Of a DNA stretch of 64,000 bases, positions 32,401 through 45,392 are shown piece after piece. The notes beneath the pieces were generated by a model, which saw only the letters and a program-made list of their open reading frames with translations, made no database searches and was not told where the DNA came from. The translations under genes and the position numbers were made by a program. This DNA is from Pristionchus mayeri (taxonomy: Eukaryota; Nematoda; Chromadorea; Rhabditida; Neodiplogasteridae), in NCBI GenBank assembly GCA_036245805.1, contig BTRK01000002.1, forward strand, positions 30,318,651 through 30,382,650, read 5' to 3'. Position 1 is the stretch's first letter. Every line of letters starts with the position of its first letter.

Positions 32401-35400
32401 TGGAATGGGGCGAAGCCCGATTCCAAATTTTTCGAATCGCCCGAGGCCTCACGAGCCTTTTACAACGTTTTAAGCAGGCTCTCACCAGTCGCTTACAATT
32501 ATATTTTCCATGCATAAATCTGGTACCAAACGTGGTTGACTGACATTCCTCGCAGAATTTATTCAAAAACGGTTCTCAACCTGCTCTTACTCCCCGCAGC
32601 GTGAGCGTTGTGAAAGGCTCGTGAGGCCGAGGGTGATCCGAAAAAGATGGAATGGGGCGAAGCCCGATTCCAACTTTTTCGGATCGCCCGAGGCCTCACG
32701 AGCCTTTTACAACGTTTTAAGCAGGCTCTCACCAGTCGCTTACAATTATATTTTTCATGCATAAATCTGGTACCAAACGTGGTTGACTGACATTCCTCGC
32801 AGAATTTATTCAAAAACGGTTCCCAACCTGCTCTCACTCCCCGCAGCGCGAGCGTTGTGAAAGGCTCGAGAGGCCGAGGGCGATCCGAAAAAGTTGGAAT
32901 TGGGCGAAGCCCGATTCCAACTTTTTCGGATCGCCCGAGGCCTCACGAGCCTTTTGCAACGTTTTAAGCAGGCTCTCACCAGTCGCTTACAATTATGTTT
33001 TTCATGCATAAATCTGGTACCAAACGTGGTTGACTGACATTCCTCGCAGAATTTATTCAAAAACTATTCCCAAATTGCTCTCACTCCCCGCAGCGCGAGC
33101 GTTGTGAAAGGCTCGAGAGGCCGAGGACGATCCGAAAAAGTTGGAATTGGGGGAAGCCCGGTTCCAACTTTTTCGGATCGCCCGAGGCCTCACGAGCCTT
33201 TTACAACGTTTTAAGCAGGCTCTCACCAGTCGCTTACAATTATATTTTTCATGCATAAATCTGGTACCAAACGTGGTTGACTGACATTCCTCGCAGAATT
33301 TATTCAAAAACGGTTCCCAACCTGCTCTCACTCCCCGCAGCGCGAGCGTTGTGAAAGGCTCGAGAGGCCGAGGGCGATCCGAAAAAGTTGGAATTGGGCG
33401 AAGCCCGATTCCAACTTTTTCGGATCGCCCGAGGCCTCACGAGCCTTTTGCAACGTTTTAAGCAGGCTCTCACCAGTCGCTTACAATTATGTTTTTCATG
33501 CATAAATCTGGTACCAAACGTGGTTGACTGACATTCCTCGCAGAATTTATTCAAAAACTATTCCCAAATTGCTCTCACTCCCCGCAGCGCGAGCGTTGTG
33601 AAAGGCTCGAGAGGCCGAGGGCGATCCGAAAAAGTTGGAATTGGGCGAAGCCCGATTCCAACTTTTTCGGATCGCCCGAGGCCTCACGAGCCTTTTGCAA
33701 CGTTTTAAGCAGGCTCTCACCAGTCGCTTACAATTATGTTTTTCATGCATAAATCTGGTACCAAACGTGGTTGACTGACATTCCTCGCAGAATTTATTCA
33801 AAAACTATTCCCAAATTGCTCTCACTCCCCGCAGCGCGAGCGTTGTGAAAGGCTCGAGAGGCCGAGGACGATCCGAAAAAGTTGGAATTGGGGGAAGCCC
33901 GGTTCCAACTTTTTCGGATCGCCCGAGGCCTCACGAGCCTTTTACAACGTTTTAAGCAGGCTCTCACCAGTCGCTTACAATTATATTTTTCATGCATAAA
34001 TCTGGTACCAAACGTGGTTGACTGACATTCCTCGCAGAATTTATTCAAAAACGGTTCCCAACCTGCTCTCACTCCCCGCAGCGCGAGCGTTGTGAAAGGC
34101 TCGAGAGGCCGAGGGCGATCCGAAAAAGTTGGAATTGGGCGAAGCCCGATTCCAACTTTTTCGGATCGCCCGAGGCCTCACGAGCCTTTTGCAACGTTTT
34201 AAGCAGGCTCTCACCAGTCGCTTACAATTATGTTTTTCATGCATAAATCTGGTACCAAACGTGGTTGACTGACATTCCTCGCAGAATTTATTCAAAAACT
34301 ATTCCCAAATTGCTCTCACTCCCCGCAGCGCGAGCGTTGTGAAAGGCTCGAGAGGCCGAGGACGATCCGAAAAAGTTGGAATTGGGCGAAGCCCGGTTCC
34401 AACTTTTTCGGATCGCCCGAGGCCTCACGAGCCTTTTGCAACGTTTTAAGCAGGCTCTCACCAGTCGCTTACAATTATGTTTTTCATGCATAAATCTGGT
34501 ACCAAACGTGGTTGACTGACATTCCTCGCAGAATTTATTCAAAAACTATTCCCAACCTGCTCTCACTCCCCGCAGCGCGAGCGTTGTGAAAGGCTCGAGA
34601 GGCCGAGGGCGATCCGAAAAAGTTGGAATTGGGCGAAGCCCGGTTCCAACTTTTTCGGATCGCCCGAGGCCTCACGAGCCTTTTGCAACGTTTTAAGCAG
34701 GCTCTCACCAGTCGCTTACAATTATGTTTTTCATGCATAAATCTGGTACCAAACGTGGTTGACTGACATTCCTCGCAGAATTTATTCAAAAACTATTCCC
34801 AACCTGCTCTCACTCCCCGCAGCGCGAGCGTTGTGAAAGGCTCGAGAGGCCGAGGGTGATCCGAAAAAGATGGAATGGGGCGAAGCCCGATTCCAACTTT
34901 TTCGGATCGCCCGAGGCCTCACGAGCCTTTTACAACGTTTTAAGCAGGCTCTCACCAGTCGCTTACAATTATGTTTTTCATGCATAAATCTGGTACCAAA
35001 CGTGGTTGACTGACATTCCTCGCAGAATTTATTCAAAAACTATTCCCAACCTGCTCTCACTCCCCGCAGCGCGAGCGTTGTGAAAGGCTCGAGAGGCCGA
35101 GGACGATCCGAAAAAGTTGGAATTGGGCGAAGCCCGGTTCCAACTTTTTCGGATCGCCCGAGGCCTCACGAGCCTTTTACAACGTTTTAAGCAGGCTCTC
35201 ACCAGTCGCTTACAATTATATTTTTCATGCATAAATCTGGTACCAAACGTGGTTGACTGACATTCCTCGCAGAATTTATTCAAAAACGGTTCCCAACCTG
35301 CTCTCACTCCCCGCAGCGTGAGAGTTGTGAAAGGCTCGTGAGGCCGAGGGCGATCCGAAAAAGTTGGAATGGGGCGAAGCCCGATTCCATCTTTTTCGAA

Positions 35401-38400
35401 TCGCCCGAGGCCTCACGAGCCTTTTACAACGTTTTAAGCAGGCTCTCACCAGTCGCTTACAATTATATTTTTCATGCATAAATCTGGTACCAAACGTGGT
35501 TGGCTGACATTCCTCGCAGAATTTATTCAAAAACGGTTCTCAACCTGCTCTTACTCCCCGCAGCGTGAGCGTTGTGAAAGGCTCGTGCGGCCGAGGGCGA
35601 TCCGAAAAAGTTGGAATGGGGCGAAGCCCGATTCCAACTTTTTCGAATCGCCCGAGGCCTCACGAGCCTTTTACAACGTTTTAAGCAGGCTCTCACCAGT
35701 CGCTTACAATTATATTTTTCATGCATAAAACTGTTACCAAACGTGGTTGACTGACATTCCTCGCAGAATTTATTCAAATACGGTTCCCAACCTGCTCTCA
35801 CTCCCCGCAGCGTGAGCGTTGTGAAAGGCTCGTGAGGCCGAGGGTGATTCGAAAAAGTAGGAATGGGGCGACTTTTTCGGATCGCCCGAGGCCTCACGAG
35901 CCTTTTATAACTTTTTAAGCAGGCTCTCACCAGTCGCTTACAATTATATTTTTCATGCATAAAACTGGTACCAAACGTGGTTGGCTGACATTCCTCGCAG
36001 AATTTATTCAAAAACGGTTCCCAACCTGCTCTTACTCCCCGCAGCGTGAGCGTTGTGAAAGGCTCGTGAGGCCGAGGGCGATCCGAAAAAGTTGGAATGG
36101 GGCGAAACCCGATTCCAACTTTTTCGAATTGCCCGAGGCCTCACGAGCCTTTTACAACGTTTTAAGCAGGCTCTCACCAGTCGCTTACAATTATATTTTT
36201 CATGCATAAATCTGGTACCAAACGTGGTTGACTGACATTCCTCGCAGAATTTATTCAAAAACGGTTCCCAACCTGCTCTCACTCCCCGCAGCGTGAGAGT
36301 TGTGAAAGGCTCGTGAGGCCGAGGGCGATCCGAAAAAGTTGGAATGGGGCGACTTTTTCGGATCGCCCGAGGCCTCACGAGCCTTTTATAACGTTTTAAG
36401 CAGGCTCTCACCAGTCGCTTACAATTATATTTTTCATGCATAAATCTGGTACCAAACGTGGTTGACTGACATTCCTCGCAGAATTTATTCAAAAACGGTT
36501 CCCAATCTGCTCTCACTCCCCGCAGCGTGAGCGTTGTGAAAGGCTCGTGAGGCCGAGGGCGATCCGAAAAAGTTGGAATGGGGCGAAGCCCGATTCCAAA
36601 TTTTTCGAATCGCCCGAGGCCTCACGAGCCTTTTACAACGTTTTAAGCAGGCTCTCACCAGTCGCTTACAATTATATTTTTCATGCATAAAACTGTTACC
36701 AAACGTGGTTGACTGACATTCCTCGCAGAATTTATTCAAAAACGGTTCCCAACCTGCTCTCACTCCCCGCAGCGTGAGCGTTGTGAAAGGCTCGTGAGGC
36801 CGAGGGCGATCCGAAAAAGTTGGAATGGGGCGACTTTTTCGGATCGCCCGAGGCCTCACGAGCCTTTTATAACGTTTTAAGCAGGCTCTCACCAGTCGCT
36901 TACAATTATATTTTTCATGCATAAAACTGTTACCAAACGTGGTTGACTGACATTCCTCGCAGAATTTATTCAAAAACGGTTCCCAACCTGCTCTCACTCC
37001 CCGCAGCGTGAGAGTTGTGAAAGGCTCGTGCGGCCGAGGGCGATCCGAAAAAGTTGGAATGGGGCGAAGCCCGATTCCAACTTTTTCGAATCGCCCGAGG
37101 CCTCACGAGCCTTTTACAACGTTTTAAGCAGGCTCTCACCAGTCGCTTACAATTATATTTTTCATGCATAAAACTGTTACCAAACGTGGTTGACTGACAT
37201 TCCTCGCAGAATTTATTCAAAAACGGTTCCCAACCTGCTCTCACTCCCCGCAGCGTGAGCGTTGTGAAAGGCTCGTGAGGCCGAGGGCGATCCGAAAAAG
37301 TTGGAATGGGGCGAAGCCCGATTCCAAATTTTTCGAATCGCCCGAGGCCTCACGAGCCTTTTACAACGTTTTAAGCAGGCTCTCACCAGTCGCTTACAAT
37401 TATATTTTTCATGCATAAATCTGGTACCAAACGTGGTTGACTGACATTCCTCGCAGAATTTATTCAAAAACGGTTCCCAACCTGCTCTCACTCCCCGCAG
37501 CGTGAGAGTTGTGAAAGGCTCGTGAGGCCGAGGGCGATCCGAAAAAGTTGGAATGGGGCGACTTTTTCGGATCGCCCGAGGCCTCACGAGCCTTTTACAA
37601 CGTTTTAAGCAGGCTCTCACCAGTCGCTTACAATTATATTTTTCATGCATAAAACTGTTACCAAACGTGGTTGACTGACATTCCTCGCAGAATTTATTCA
37701 AAAACGGTTCCCAACCTGCTCTCACTCCCCGCAGCGTGAGCGTTGTGAAAGGCTCGTGAGGCCGAGGGCGATCCGAAAAAGTTGGAATGGGGCGAAGCCC
37801 GATTCCAACTTTTTCGAATCGCCCGAGGCCTCACGAGCCTTTTACAACGTTTTAAGCAGGCTCTCACCAGTCGCTTACAATTATATTTTTCATGCATAAA
37901 ACTGTTACCAAACGTGGTTGACTGACATTCCTCGCAGAATTTATTCAAAAACGGTTCCCAACCTGCTCTCACTCCCCGCAGCGTGAGCGTTGTGAAAGGC
38001 TCGTGAGGCCGAGGGCGATCCGAAAAAGTTGGAATGGGGCGAAGCCCGATTCCAAATTTTTCGAATCGCCCGAGGCCTCACGAGCCTTTTACAACGTTTT
38101 AAGCAGGCTCTCACCAGTCGCTTACAATTATATTTTTCATGCATAAATCTGGTACCAAACGTGGTTGACTGACATTCCTCGCAGAATTTATTCAAAAACG
38201 GTTCCCAACCTGCTCTCACTCCCCGCAGCGTGAGAGTTGTGAAAGGCTCGTGAGGCCGAGGGCGATCCGAAAAAGTTGGAATGGGGCGACTTTTTCGGAT
38301 CGCCCGAGGCCTCACGAGCCTTTTACAACGTTTTAAGCAGGCTCTCACCAGTCGCTTACAATTATATTTTTCATGCATAAAACTGTTACCAAACGTGGTT

Positions 38401-40426
38401 GACTGACATTCCTCGCAGAATTTATTCAAAAACGGTTCCCAACCTGCTCTCACTCCCCGCAGCGTGAGAGTTGTGAAAGGCTCGTGAGGCCGAGGGCGAT
38501 CCGAAAAAGTTGGAATGGGGCGACTTTTTCGGATCGCCCGAGGCCTCACGAGCCTTTTACAACGTTTTAAGCAGGCTCTCACCAGTCGCTTACAATTATA
38601 TTTTTCATGCATAAAACTGTTACCAAACGTGGTTGACTGACATTCCTCGCAGAATTTATTCAAAAACGGTTCCCAACCTGCTCTCACTCCCCGCAGCGTG
38701 AGCGTTGTGAAAGGCTCGTGAGGCCGAGGGCGATCCGAAAAAGTTGGAATGGGGCGAAGCCCGATTCCAACTTTTTCGAATCGCCCGAGGCCTCACGAGC
38801 CTTTTACAACGTTTTAAGCAGGCTCTCACCAGTCGCTTACAATTATATTTTTCATGCATAAAACTGTTACCAAACGTGGTTGACTGACATTCCTCGCAGA
38901 ATTTATTCAAAAACGGTTCCCAACCTGCTCTCACTCCCCGCAGCGTGAGCGTTGTGAAAGGCTCGTGAGGCCGAGGGCGATCCGAAAAAGTTGGAATGGG
39001 GCGAAGCCCGATTCCAAATTTTTCGAATCGCCCGAGGCCTCACGAGCCTTTTACAACGTTTTAAGCAGGCTCTCACCAGTCGCTTACAATTATATTTTTC
39101 ATGCATAAATCTGGTACCAAACGTGGTTGACTGACATTCCTCGCAGAATTTATTCAAAAACGGTTCCCAACCTGCTCTCACTCCCCGCAGCGTGAGAGTT
39201 GTGAAAGGCTCGTGAGGCCGAGGGCGATCCGAAAAAGTTGGAATGGGGCGACTTTTTCGGATCGCCCGAGGCCTCACGAGCCTTTTACAACGTTTTAAGC
39301 AGGCTCTCACCAGTCGCTTACAATTATATTTTTCATGCATAAAACTGTTACCAAACGTGGTTGACTGACATTCCTCGCAGAATTTATTCAAAAACGGTTC
39401 CCAACCTGCTCTCACTCCCCGCAGCGTGAGAGTTGTGAAAGGCTCGTGAGGCCGAGGGCGATCCGAAAAAGTTGGAATGGGGCGACTTTTTCGGATCGCC
39501 CGAGGCCTCACGAGCCTTTTACAACGTTTTAAGCAGGCTCTCACCAGTCGCTTACAATTATATTTTTCATGCATAAAACTGTTACCAAACGTGGTTGACT
39601 GACATTCCTCGCAGAATTTATTCAAAAACGGTTCCCAACCTGCTCTCACTCCCCGCAGCGTGAGCGTTGTGAAAGGCTCGTGAGGCCGAGGGCGATCCGA
39701 AAAAGTTGGAATGGGGCGAAGCCCGATTCCAAATTTTTCGAATCGCCCGAGGCCTCACGAGCCTTTTACAACGTTTTAAGCAGGCTCTCACCAGTCGCTT
39801 ACAATTATATTTTTCATGCATAAAACTGTTACCAAACGTGGTTGACTGACATTCCTCGCAGAATTTATTCAAAAACGGTTCCCAACCTGCTCTCACTCCC
39901 CGCAGCGTGAGAGTTGTGAAAGGCTCGTGAGGCCGAGGGCGATCCGAAAAAGTTGGAATGGGGCGACTTTTTCGGATCGCCCGAGGCCTCACGAGCCTTT
40001 TACAACGTTTTAAGCAGGCTCTCACCAGTCGCTTACAATTATATTTTTCATGCATAAAACTGTTACCAAACGTGGTTGACTGACATTCCTCGCAGAATTT
40101 ATTCAAAAACGGTTCCCAACCTGCTCTCACTCCCCGCAGCGTGAGAGTTGTGAAAGGCTCGTGAGGCCGAGGGCGATCCGAAAAAGTTGGAATGGGGCGA
40201 CTTTTTCGGATCGCCCGAGGCCTCACGAGCCTTTTACAACGTTTTAAGCAGGCTCTCACCAGTCGCTTACAATTATATTTTTTATGCATAAATCTGGTAC
40301 CAAACGTGGTTGACTGACATTCCTCGCAGAATTTATTCAAAAACGGTTCCCAACCTGCTCTCACTCCCCGCAGCGTGAGAGTTGTGAAAGGCTCGTGAGG
40401 CCGAGGGCGATCCGAAAAAGTTGGAA
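29437..40426. repeat. 11-kb satellite array, about 44 units of 247 or 234 bp with internal palindrome
   Basis: Each unit holds ATTTATTCAAAAACGGTTC, CTCACTCCCCGCAGCG, a long palindrome, AAGCAGGCTCTCACCAGTCG and CATGCATAAA. The palindrome arms (about 57 nt) run from GCGTTGTGAAAGGCTCG through GGCGATCCGAAAAAGTTGG to a small loop (GGGCGAAGCCC) and back. Two length classes exist: 247 bp, and 234 bp lacking 13 nt at the hairpin tip. Higher-order repeats are visible: a 2,210-bp period (29621 repeats from 31831) and a 962-bp period (37941 repeats from 38903). The array starts and ends within the left palindrome arm. Recurrent minus-strand frames (MNKFCEECQS...) are a by-product of the repeat. Confidence 0.97.
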
Positions 40427-41253
40427 ATACATAGCAGTATGCATTAAGCTTCGTTGAGAACAGAGTAATGATTCTGGATTTAATTTAATTTCAATTGCTC
40501 GAGAGATTCTCAACCGAAAATGCAAACGGCTTCATTTCTCAAGATCGAAATATTATATGTCAACTTCAGAAACTGAGAATCTTATCCAAGTAAGCGAATG
40601 CAGGATTTTAAAATATACTTGAATCTGTCATCATTCATTTCAAACGTCTCTATGAGAATTATTTTAGTTCCTACATCATAAGGGAATCAAAGCTTCGTTC
40701 TCAACTTCAACTAGATTGGGATCGGATTGGAATGCACAGATAGGAGTTTATAAAGCAGAAGCAATACAAAGTATAATGACCCTAAAGCCCATGCATTGAA
40801 CAATTATGATCATTAGTTCCCTCTCATTCATTCGCTCATGTCTTTCGAAATAAATATATTGAACTATTCAAGCAGTGAGCTGTGTAAAATCGTATCGTAT
40901 TTTTGTATTAAAATTATAATGATGCGAACATAATACAGTTATATCAAAAAGTTCAATTAATATCAACGTAGACAAATATGGACGGAAAAATCATCATTAA
41001 ACATCTCTGATGTGCGCATCGTGAGTAAGATTTTAAAAAATAGAGTATGAAAAATGGTGAGATCAGCGATTTCAAAGGTGCGACTAAGCTTAGCCCCCAC
41101 TTGAAGCATTTTAGCATTCGATTACAACTTGGGTGCGCACAAAGAGGTTCGTAAACAAAACAAAAATCATCGAAAGTGACACCCGCGTTATTCGCTCGGT
41201 TACGAATTATTCAATTGGTGTAGAATGCCCTCTTCCGAACTAGCATTCGTTCC
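40427..41253. other. Intergenic region upstream of the first F-box gene
   Basis: AT-rich, no gene seen. GTGACACCCGC at 41176-41186, 78 nt before the F-box ATG, is shared with the second F-box gene. Confidence 0.5.
41176..41186 (+). promoter_or_regulatory. Shared upstream motif GTGACACCCGC, F-box gene 1
   Basis: An identical 11-mer, flanked by AAA/ATA, lies upstream of both F-box genes (here 68 nt and at 43881 54 nt from motif end to ATG). It could be a promoter element or simply retained from gene duplication. Confidence 0.4.
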
Positions 41254-43476
41254 ATGTCTCTCGATAACCTTGATCTTCTTAATTTACCATCCGATATCAT
41301 CCGGAGTATAATAAGAATGATATTTTCACGATATTGTTGGAAATCATTGACTAATTTGCAACTGGTGAGTATACAACTGGGCCTTAATCGCTAAATTTTC
41401 CGAGTTAATCCTTTGTTTATACAGATTTCCCGAGGATGGAAAGCGATCACTCTTGAAAGACTCGATGACAGGAAAATGCTGCCGGTATTAGACTTCTTTG
41501 ACTTAGGTGTACGACATACCGGAGACTGCATTATACGAATGCAATTATCGAGCAAATATGTCAATTTCTTCGGATTAGAACAATGGCGGTGCGCAGGTAA
41601 TGATTTTTGAAGAAAAAAAAAGTTTTTTTTCCTTTTTTTGACAGTTGTAAGGAATACATTTTATTTTCAGAGCGTGAAATTGGACGACGGGACATTTATG
41701 CATCTTTTCGAGGTTAAAGATGCCTCTATTCTAGTCTTTCTCGAATATTTTCGCGGTCCAGCACAATTAAGAGACTTGAACTCTCTACATTTTGTGTTTG
41801 TAATCCCGTAATGCGACGAATATCCAAGAATCGAGCACTTGTAGAAGAATTATCTGTGATCAATAGATATTCCCCGAATAACAATTCTCATCGGTGAGGA
41901 TTCTTCATAATTAAGCATAGTAAATAATTAAGAGACGTTCCACGTGAAAACGTAGCTTTTGGGAGGGGTCGACGGATGACTCTTCTGCAAGCCCCCTCAA
42001 TATTTTGCTGGTGATGTTACCATACCGAGTGCTGATATTTGGCCCAATATGAGCGCCTCTGGTGCACTATCCGAAAAATGACAGACCCGGCCCAATAAAA
42101 ATCGAAATTTTCAAAATGTATAAAAGTACGATATTATAGGTTTTTCTGGTGTATTTTCTGATGAAAATTACGAAAAATATAGTTTGGAAACCGAACAACT
42201 TCTATAAACGGTCGACAATCTCGATTTTCATCTTTTTTGCCCCTCCTGAAAAATTTATAATTTCATATCCATTTTTTAATTCATTTCCGGAATCTACATC
42301 TGCAACTACCTTTTGTGTAAATGTTTTGCGAAATTTTATCAGTGCGCCCGTACATTATGGATCCGAGAATAAGGAGCACTCGTTGATAACTCTGGGGAAA
42401 GTGAAGTCACATTTTGTGAATTGAGCTTCATTAGTTCTGTTTTACATGCGAAATCTTAATTTTATATGGTTTTGGACTATTTTAGGCTATGTTGAAGCAA
42501 TTACATACTTTATTTCTCAAAATTGAATTAAATTCTCGCTTTTCTAGCCTACGGATTCCACAGGATTGAGGCTATAATAATGCTTCACATCGATCAAACA
42601 GGGGTCAAATCAATGTTTGACGACGAAAACCGAGATTTTCGACTATTTATCGAAGTTTTTCGGTTTCCAAACTATCTTTTTCGTTATTTTTATCAGAAAA
42701 TACACCAGAAACACCTATAATATCGTACTTTTATAAATTTTGAAAATTTCGATTTTTATTGGGCCTGGTCTGGCATTTTTCGGACAGAGCACCAGAGGCG
42801 CTCGTATTGGGCCAAATGTCAGCACTCGGTATGGGAACTTCACCAGCAACATATTGAGAGGGGTTGCAGAAAAGACATGTACTGTTCCTACGTTTTCTCG
42901 TGGAAGGTCTCTTAAGTATAAATAATTATTAATTATAGACTAACACTAAAGAGCGCTGCATATCGGTAGTCGATCCGATTTCGCCAACAAGTACGATGCA
43001 TTGCTAAAATTATAAATTAAGGTCATATATAGAAGGTTTCCTCCGTCGTTTTTCTGTTCAGCACGTGAAGCTAAATCTTACCGCTTCCGATTGCGATACA
43101 TTTACCCAGAGTGAGTAATTCTTTTCTCGCGTATTTTTTTCGAATATTTTTCACAGGTGTTAAAACGTTTGTGTTGAACGCGATTCAAATTCGAACTGTA
43201 TCTCGTATCCAGTTCAACATTGATGAGCGTTATTTACAGCCGGTGAGTTTGAACTAGAGTGAATCGATAGGAATGATCTCACTCTCTAATACTCTCGACT
43301 TTGTATAAATTGTAGGGTGACGATCTTTCAATAATTTAAAGGTCGACATATCACGCTGGGAGCAACGAATGGCAGGTTTTGTTGGGATTGGAGTGTTTAA
43401 AGCTCGTGTCAAAGTTGACGACCGATTCTATTGGAAGGTTCATGTTGGCATTGAACGCACGCAAAAACGCCGTTGA
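41254..43476 (+). pseudogene. F-box protein with FTH-like C-terminal half, gene 1 (one in-frame stop)
   Basis: Exon 1 (41254-41364) encodes SLDNLDLLNLPSDIIRSII, a typical N-terminal F-box. Exon 2 (41425-41596) continues ISRGWKAITLERLDDRKMLP. Exon 3 (41671-41893) has EREIGRRDIYASFRG then TAA (41715-41717), and the same frame resumes CLYSSLSRIFSRSSTIKRLE. The intron that follows contains a foldback. Exons 43033-43110 (HVKLNLTASDCDTFTQ), 43157-43242 and 43342-43476 (VDISRWEQRMAGFVGI...) join in phase to TGA. F-box proteins recruit substrates to SCF ubiquitin ligases (known); the C-terminal half resembles nematode FTH/DUF38-type binding domains (inference). The stop and a phase mismatch after exon 3 suggest a pseudogene or a strain variant. 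Confidence 0.65.
41928..42915. mobile_element. Foldback element with TTAAGAGAC ends
   Basis: 41928-42200 pairs with 42650-42915 (TTCCACG...AAAACGTAG, CAGAGGCGCTC, AAATTTTCAAAATG). The centre is unique. No coding capacity. It occupies the third intron of F-box gene 1. Confidence 0.85.
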
Positions 43477-43944
43477 CTCTGTCGCATCCACGGAAATTGT
43501 AATATTACTTGAATTCGTGCGATAAAAAGGTGCTAGAGTAAACGTTTTCAACGTTTTTCTCACGTTTTTATTGTAGTTGATCGTGTTTATTTTAACGCTG
43601 CATTCTCCGTAAATTTACATATTTGGTGATTCAATTAAGTATATGAAATAAATAGTTATAAATATCAAACAACATGCGTATGTTTTCCAAAGTACAATTA
43701 TCACCAATTTTGCAATTCGCTAAATTAGATTTTAAATTTAGGGAACATCATGCTTCATAAGATATTTAATTATCAAACTGCATTGATCATCAATAATTTG
43801 GAAAAACAAACAAATATTTTGTAGAGAGTCTAATGCCAACCAAATGAAGAAACTCTCACCGCGAAAATTAGTTTGAGATAGTGACACCCGCATTTTCCGA
43901 ATACTCTAGAAACTCTTATTTGAGTGTTGTTTTATTCTCGTAAT
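43477..43944. other. Intergenic region between the two F-box genes
   Basis: AT-rich. The only feature seen is the GTGACACCCGC motif at 43881-43891. Confidence 0.5.
43881..43891 (+). promoter_or_regulatory. Shared upstream motif GTGACACCCGC, F-box gene 2
   Basis: Same 11-mer as at 41176-41186, 54-64 nt before the ATG at 43945. Confidence 0.4.
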
Positions 43945-44326
43945 ATGTCATCCCGCTCGTCCAACAACCTTAGTCTCGACAAATTGCCTGCTGATGTCAT
44001 TCGGAAAATCATTGCGATAGGGCTAGAATCGTTCTACAGCATGTAATTGGTAAGTTATTTACTTAAATTGCGAATGTGAAATTATCTTAGATTTCTCGAC
44101 GCTTCAATCACACTGGACTCGACCAGCTTAAAAATCGAAAGAGCCTACCCGCAATCGAGTGTTTCCGAATAATTGGGATCCAATTGCATTTTTATGCTGG
44201 CGATTGTAGTTCTGCTAGACTATCCGTTCTTGACAAATATTTCAGTTTTTCCGGAGTCAAAAAATGGCACGTTATCCAGGTAAACTGTTGTTGTTATCAA
44301 CGAAAACTTTAATTTGAGTGTGATCT

Positions 44327-45344
44327 TATCAGAGGCCTTCTGAGAGATCGCAGGTGCCCATTTACAAACTGTTCAAAGTGCTTCAATCTGAATTCCCTTT
44401 TGGTGGTTGATGTACCTGAGTCCTAGTAACTTTCATTTAAGTCGGTGGAGCCATAAATTAAAAACTGCCTAAAATCCGGCTCTGGCAATTTCGAAAATTC
44501 AAAAAATAATATGTCCCTTCAAAGTTGCGTAAAAATGTCGTTCAAAAAAGAAAAATGACCGCCTCGTGGAGTAGAATAATTTCGATGTTGACGATAAATC
44601 TGTAGAGAAACGATGAAATGTCGAAAATCTACAATATTTGTTTTCGGTGGTTGGAAAAATGCATATGCGGTCAAAATGGTGCGGAAAAATGCGGTCAAAA
44701 TGGTAAAAAATCGAAATTTCAAAATTTTTGCAATTTTGCAAATTTTGAATGCTGACACGATTGTATGCTCCAGTATGACTTCTGTGCAGAATTTGAAGGC
44801 AATTGGAGGCAGTAAACAGTATTTACAATCAACAATATAATAGAGATTCCTCAAAAAACACGCGATCGGCCATGGAAACATCAAAAAATCAAAAAAAAGC
44901 ACGGTCGCGATTTCTGCAAAAAAAATTTCCCAGTGGTAGAAAGGGACGTAGAATACGAATCTGAAATAATCTCACAGGTAAAAGAAATTTTATTTTTTTA
45001 TTTTTTTCAGGACATGCATTTTTATGCATTTTTCCAACCACCGAAAACAAATTTTGTAGATTTTCGGCATTTCATCATCGAAATTCTTCTACTCCATGAG
45101 GCGGTCATTTCGTTTTTTTGAACGACTTTTTTACGCAACGTTGAAGGGACATGATTTTTTTGAATTTTCGAAATTTTCAGAGCCGGATTTTAGGCAGTTT
45201 TGAATTTACGGCTCCACCGACTTAAATGAAAGTTACTAGTACTCAGAACATCAACCACCAAAAGGGCATTCAGATTAAAGCACGTTGCACAGTTTGTAAA
45301 TGTGGGGTCTCGATTTCATGCAATCTCTCAGAAGACCTCTGATA
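44327..45344. mobile_element. Foldback element with TATCAGAGGYCTTCTGAGAG ends
   Basis: 44327-44665 pairs with 45010-45344 (CTTCATTTAAGTCGG-type and GGTGGTTGATGT segments). The middle 340 bp is unique. A diverged end fragment occurs at about 6477-6535. Lies in intron 2 of F-box gene 2. Confidence 0.85.
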
Positions 45345-45392
45345 TACAAATGATTTTTTTTAAGTCAGTCGGGCTCATACGTGAGTGCGCAC

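Noticed and set aside
29621..40364. Dozens of 84-248 codon minus-strand frames (MNKFCEECQS...) as a repeated protein gene
   Set aside because: They track satellite unit length, have frames disrupted every 247 bp, and include the palindrome read on both sides. They are explained by the repeat alone.
29437..40426. CRISPR-like array
   Set aside because: Repeats are contiguous 247/234-bp units without unique spacers, in a eukaryotic context.
44499..44902. Frames within foldback arms (also 45375-45791, 50807-51160, 55026-55367)
   Set aside because: They lie in inverted repeats or antisense to assembled exons and show no independent support.
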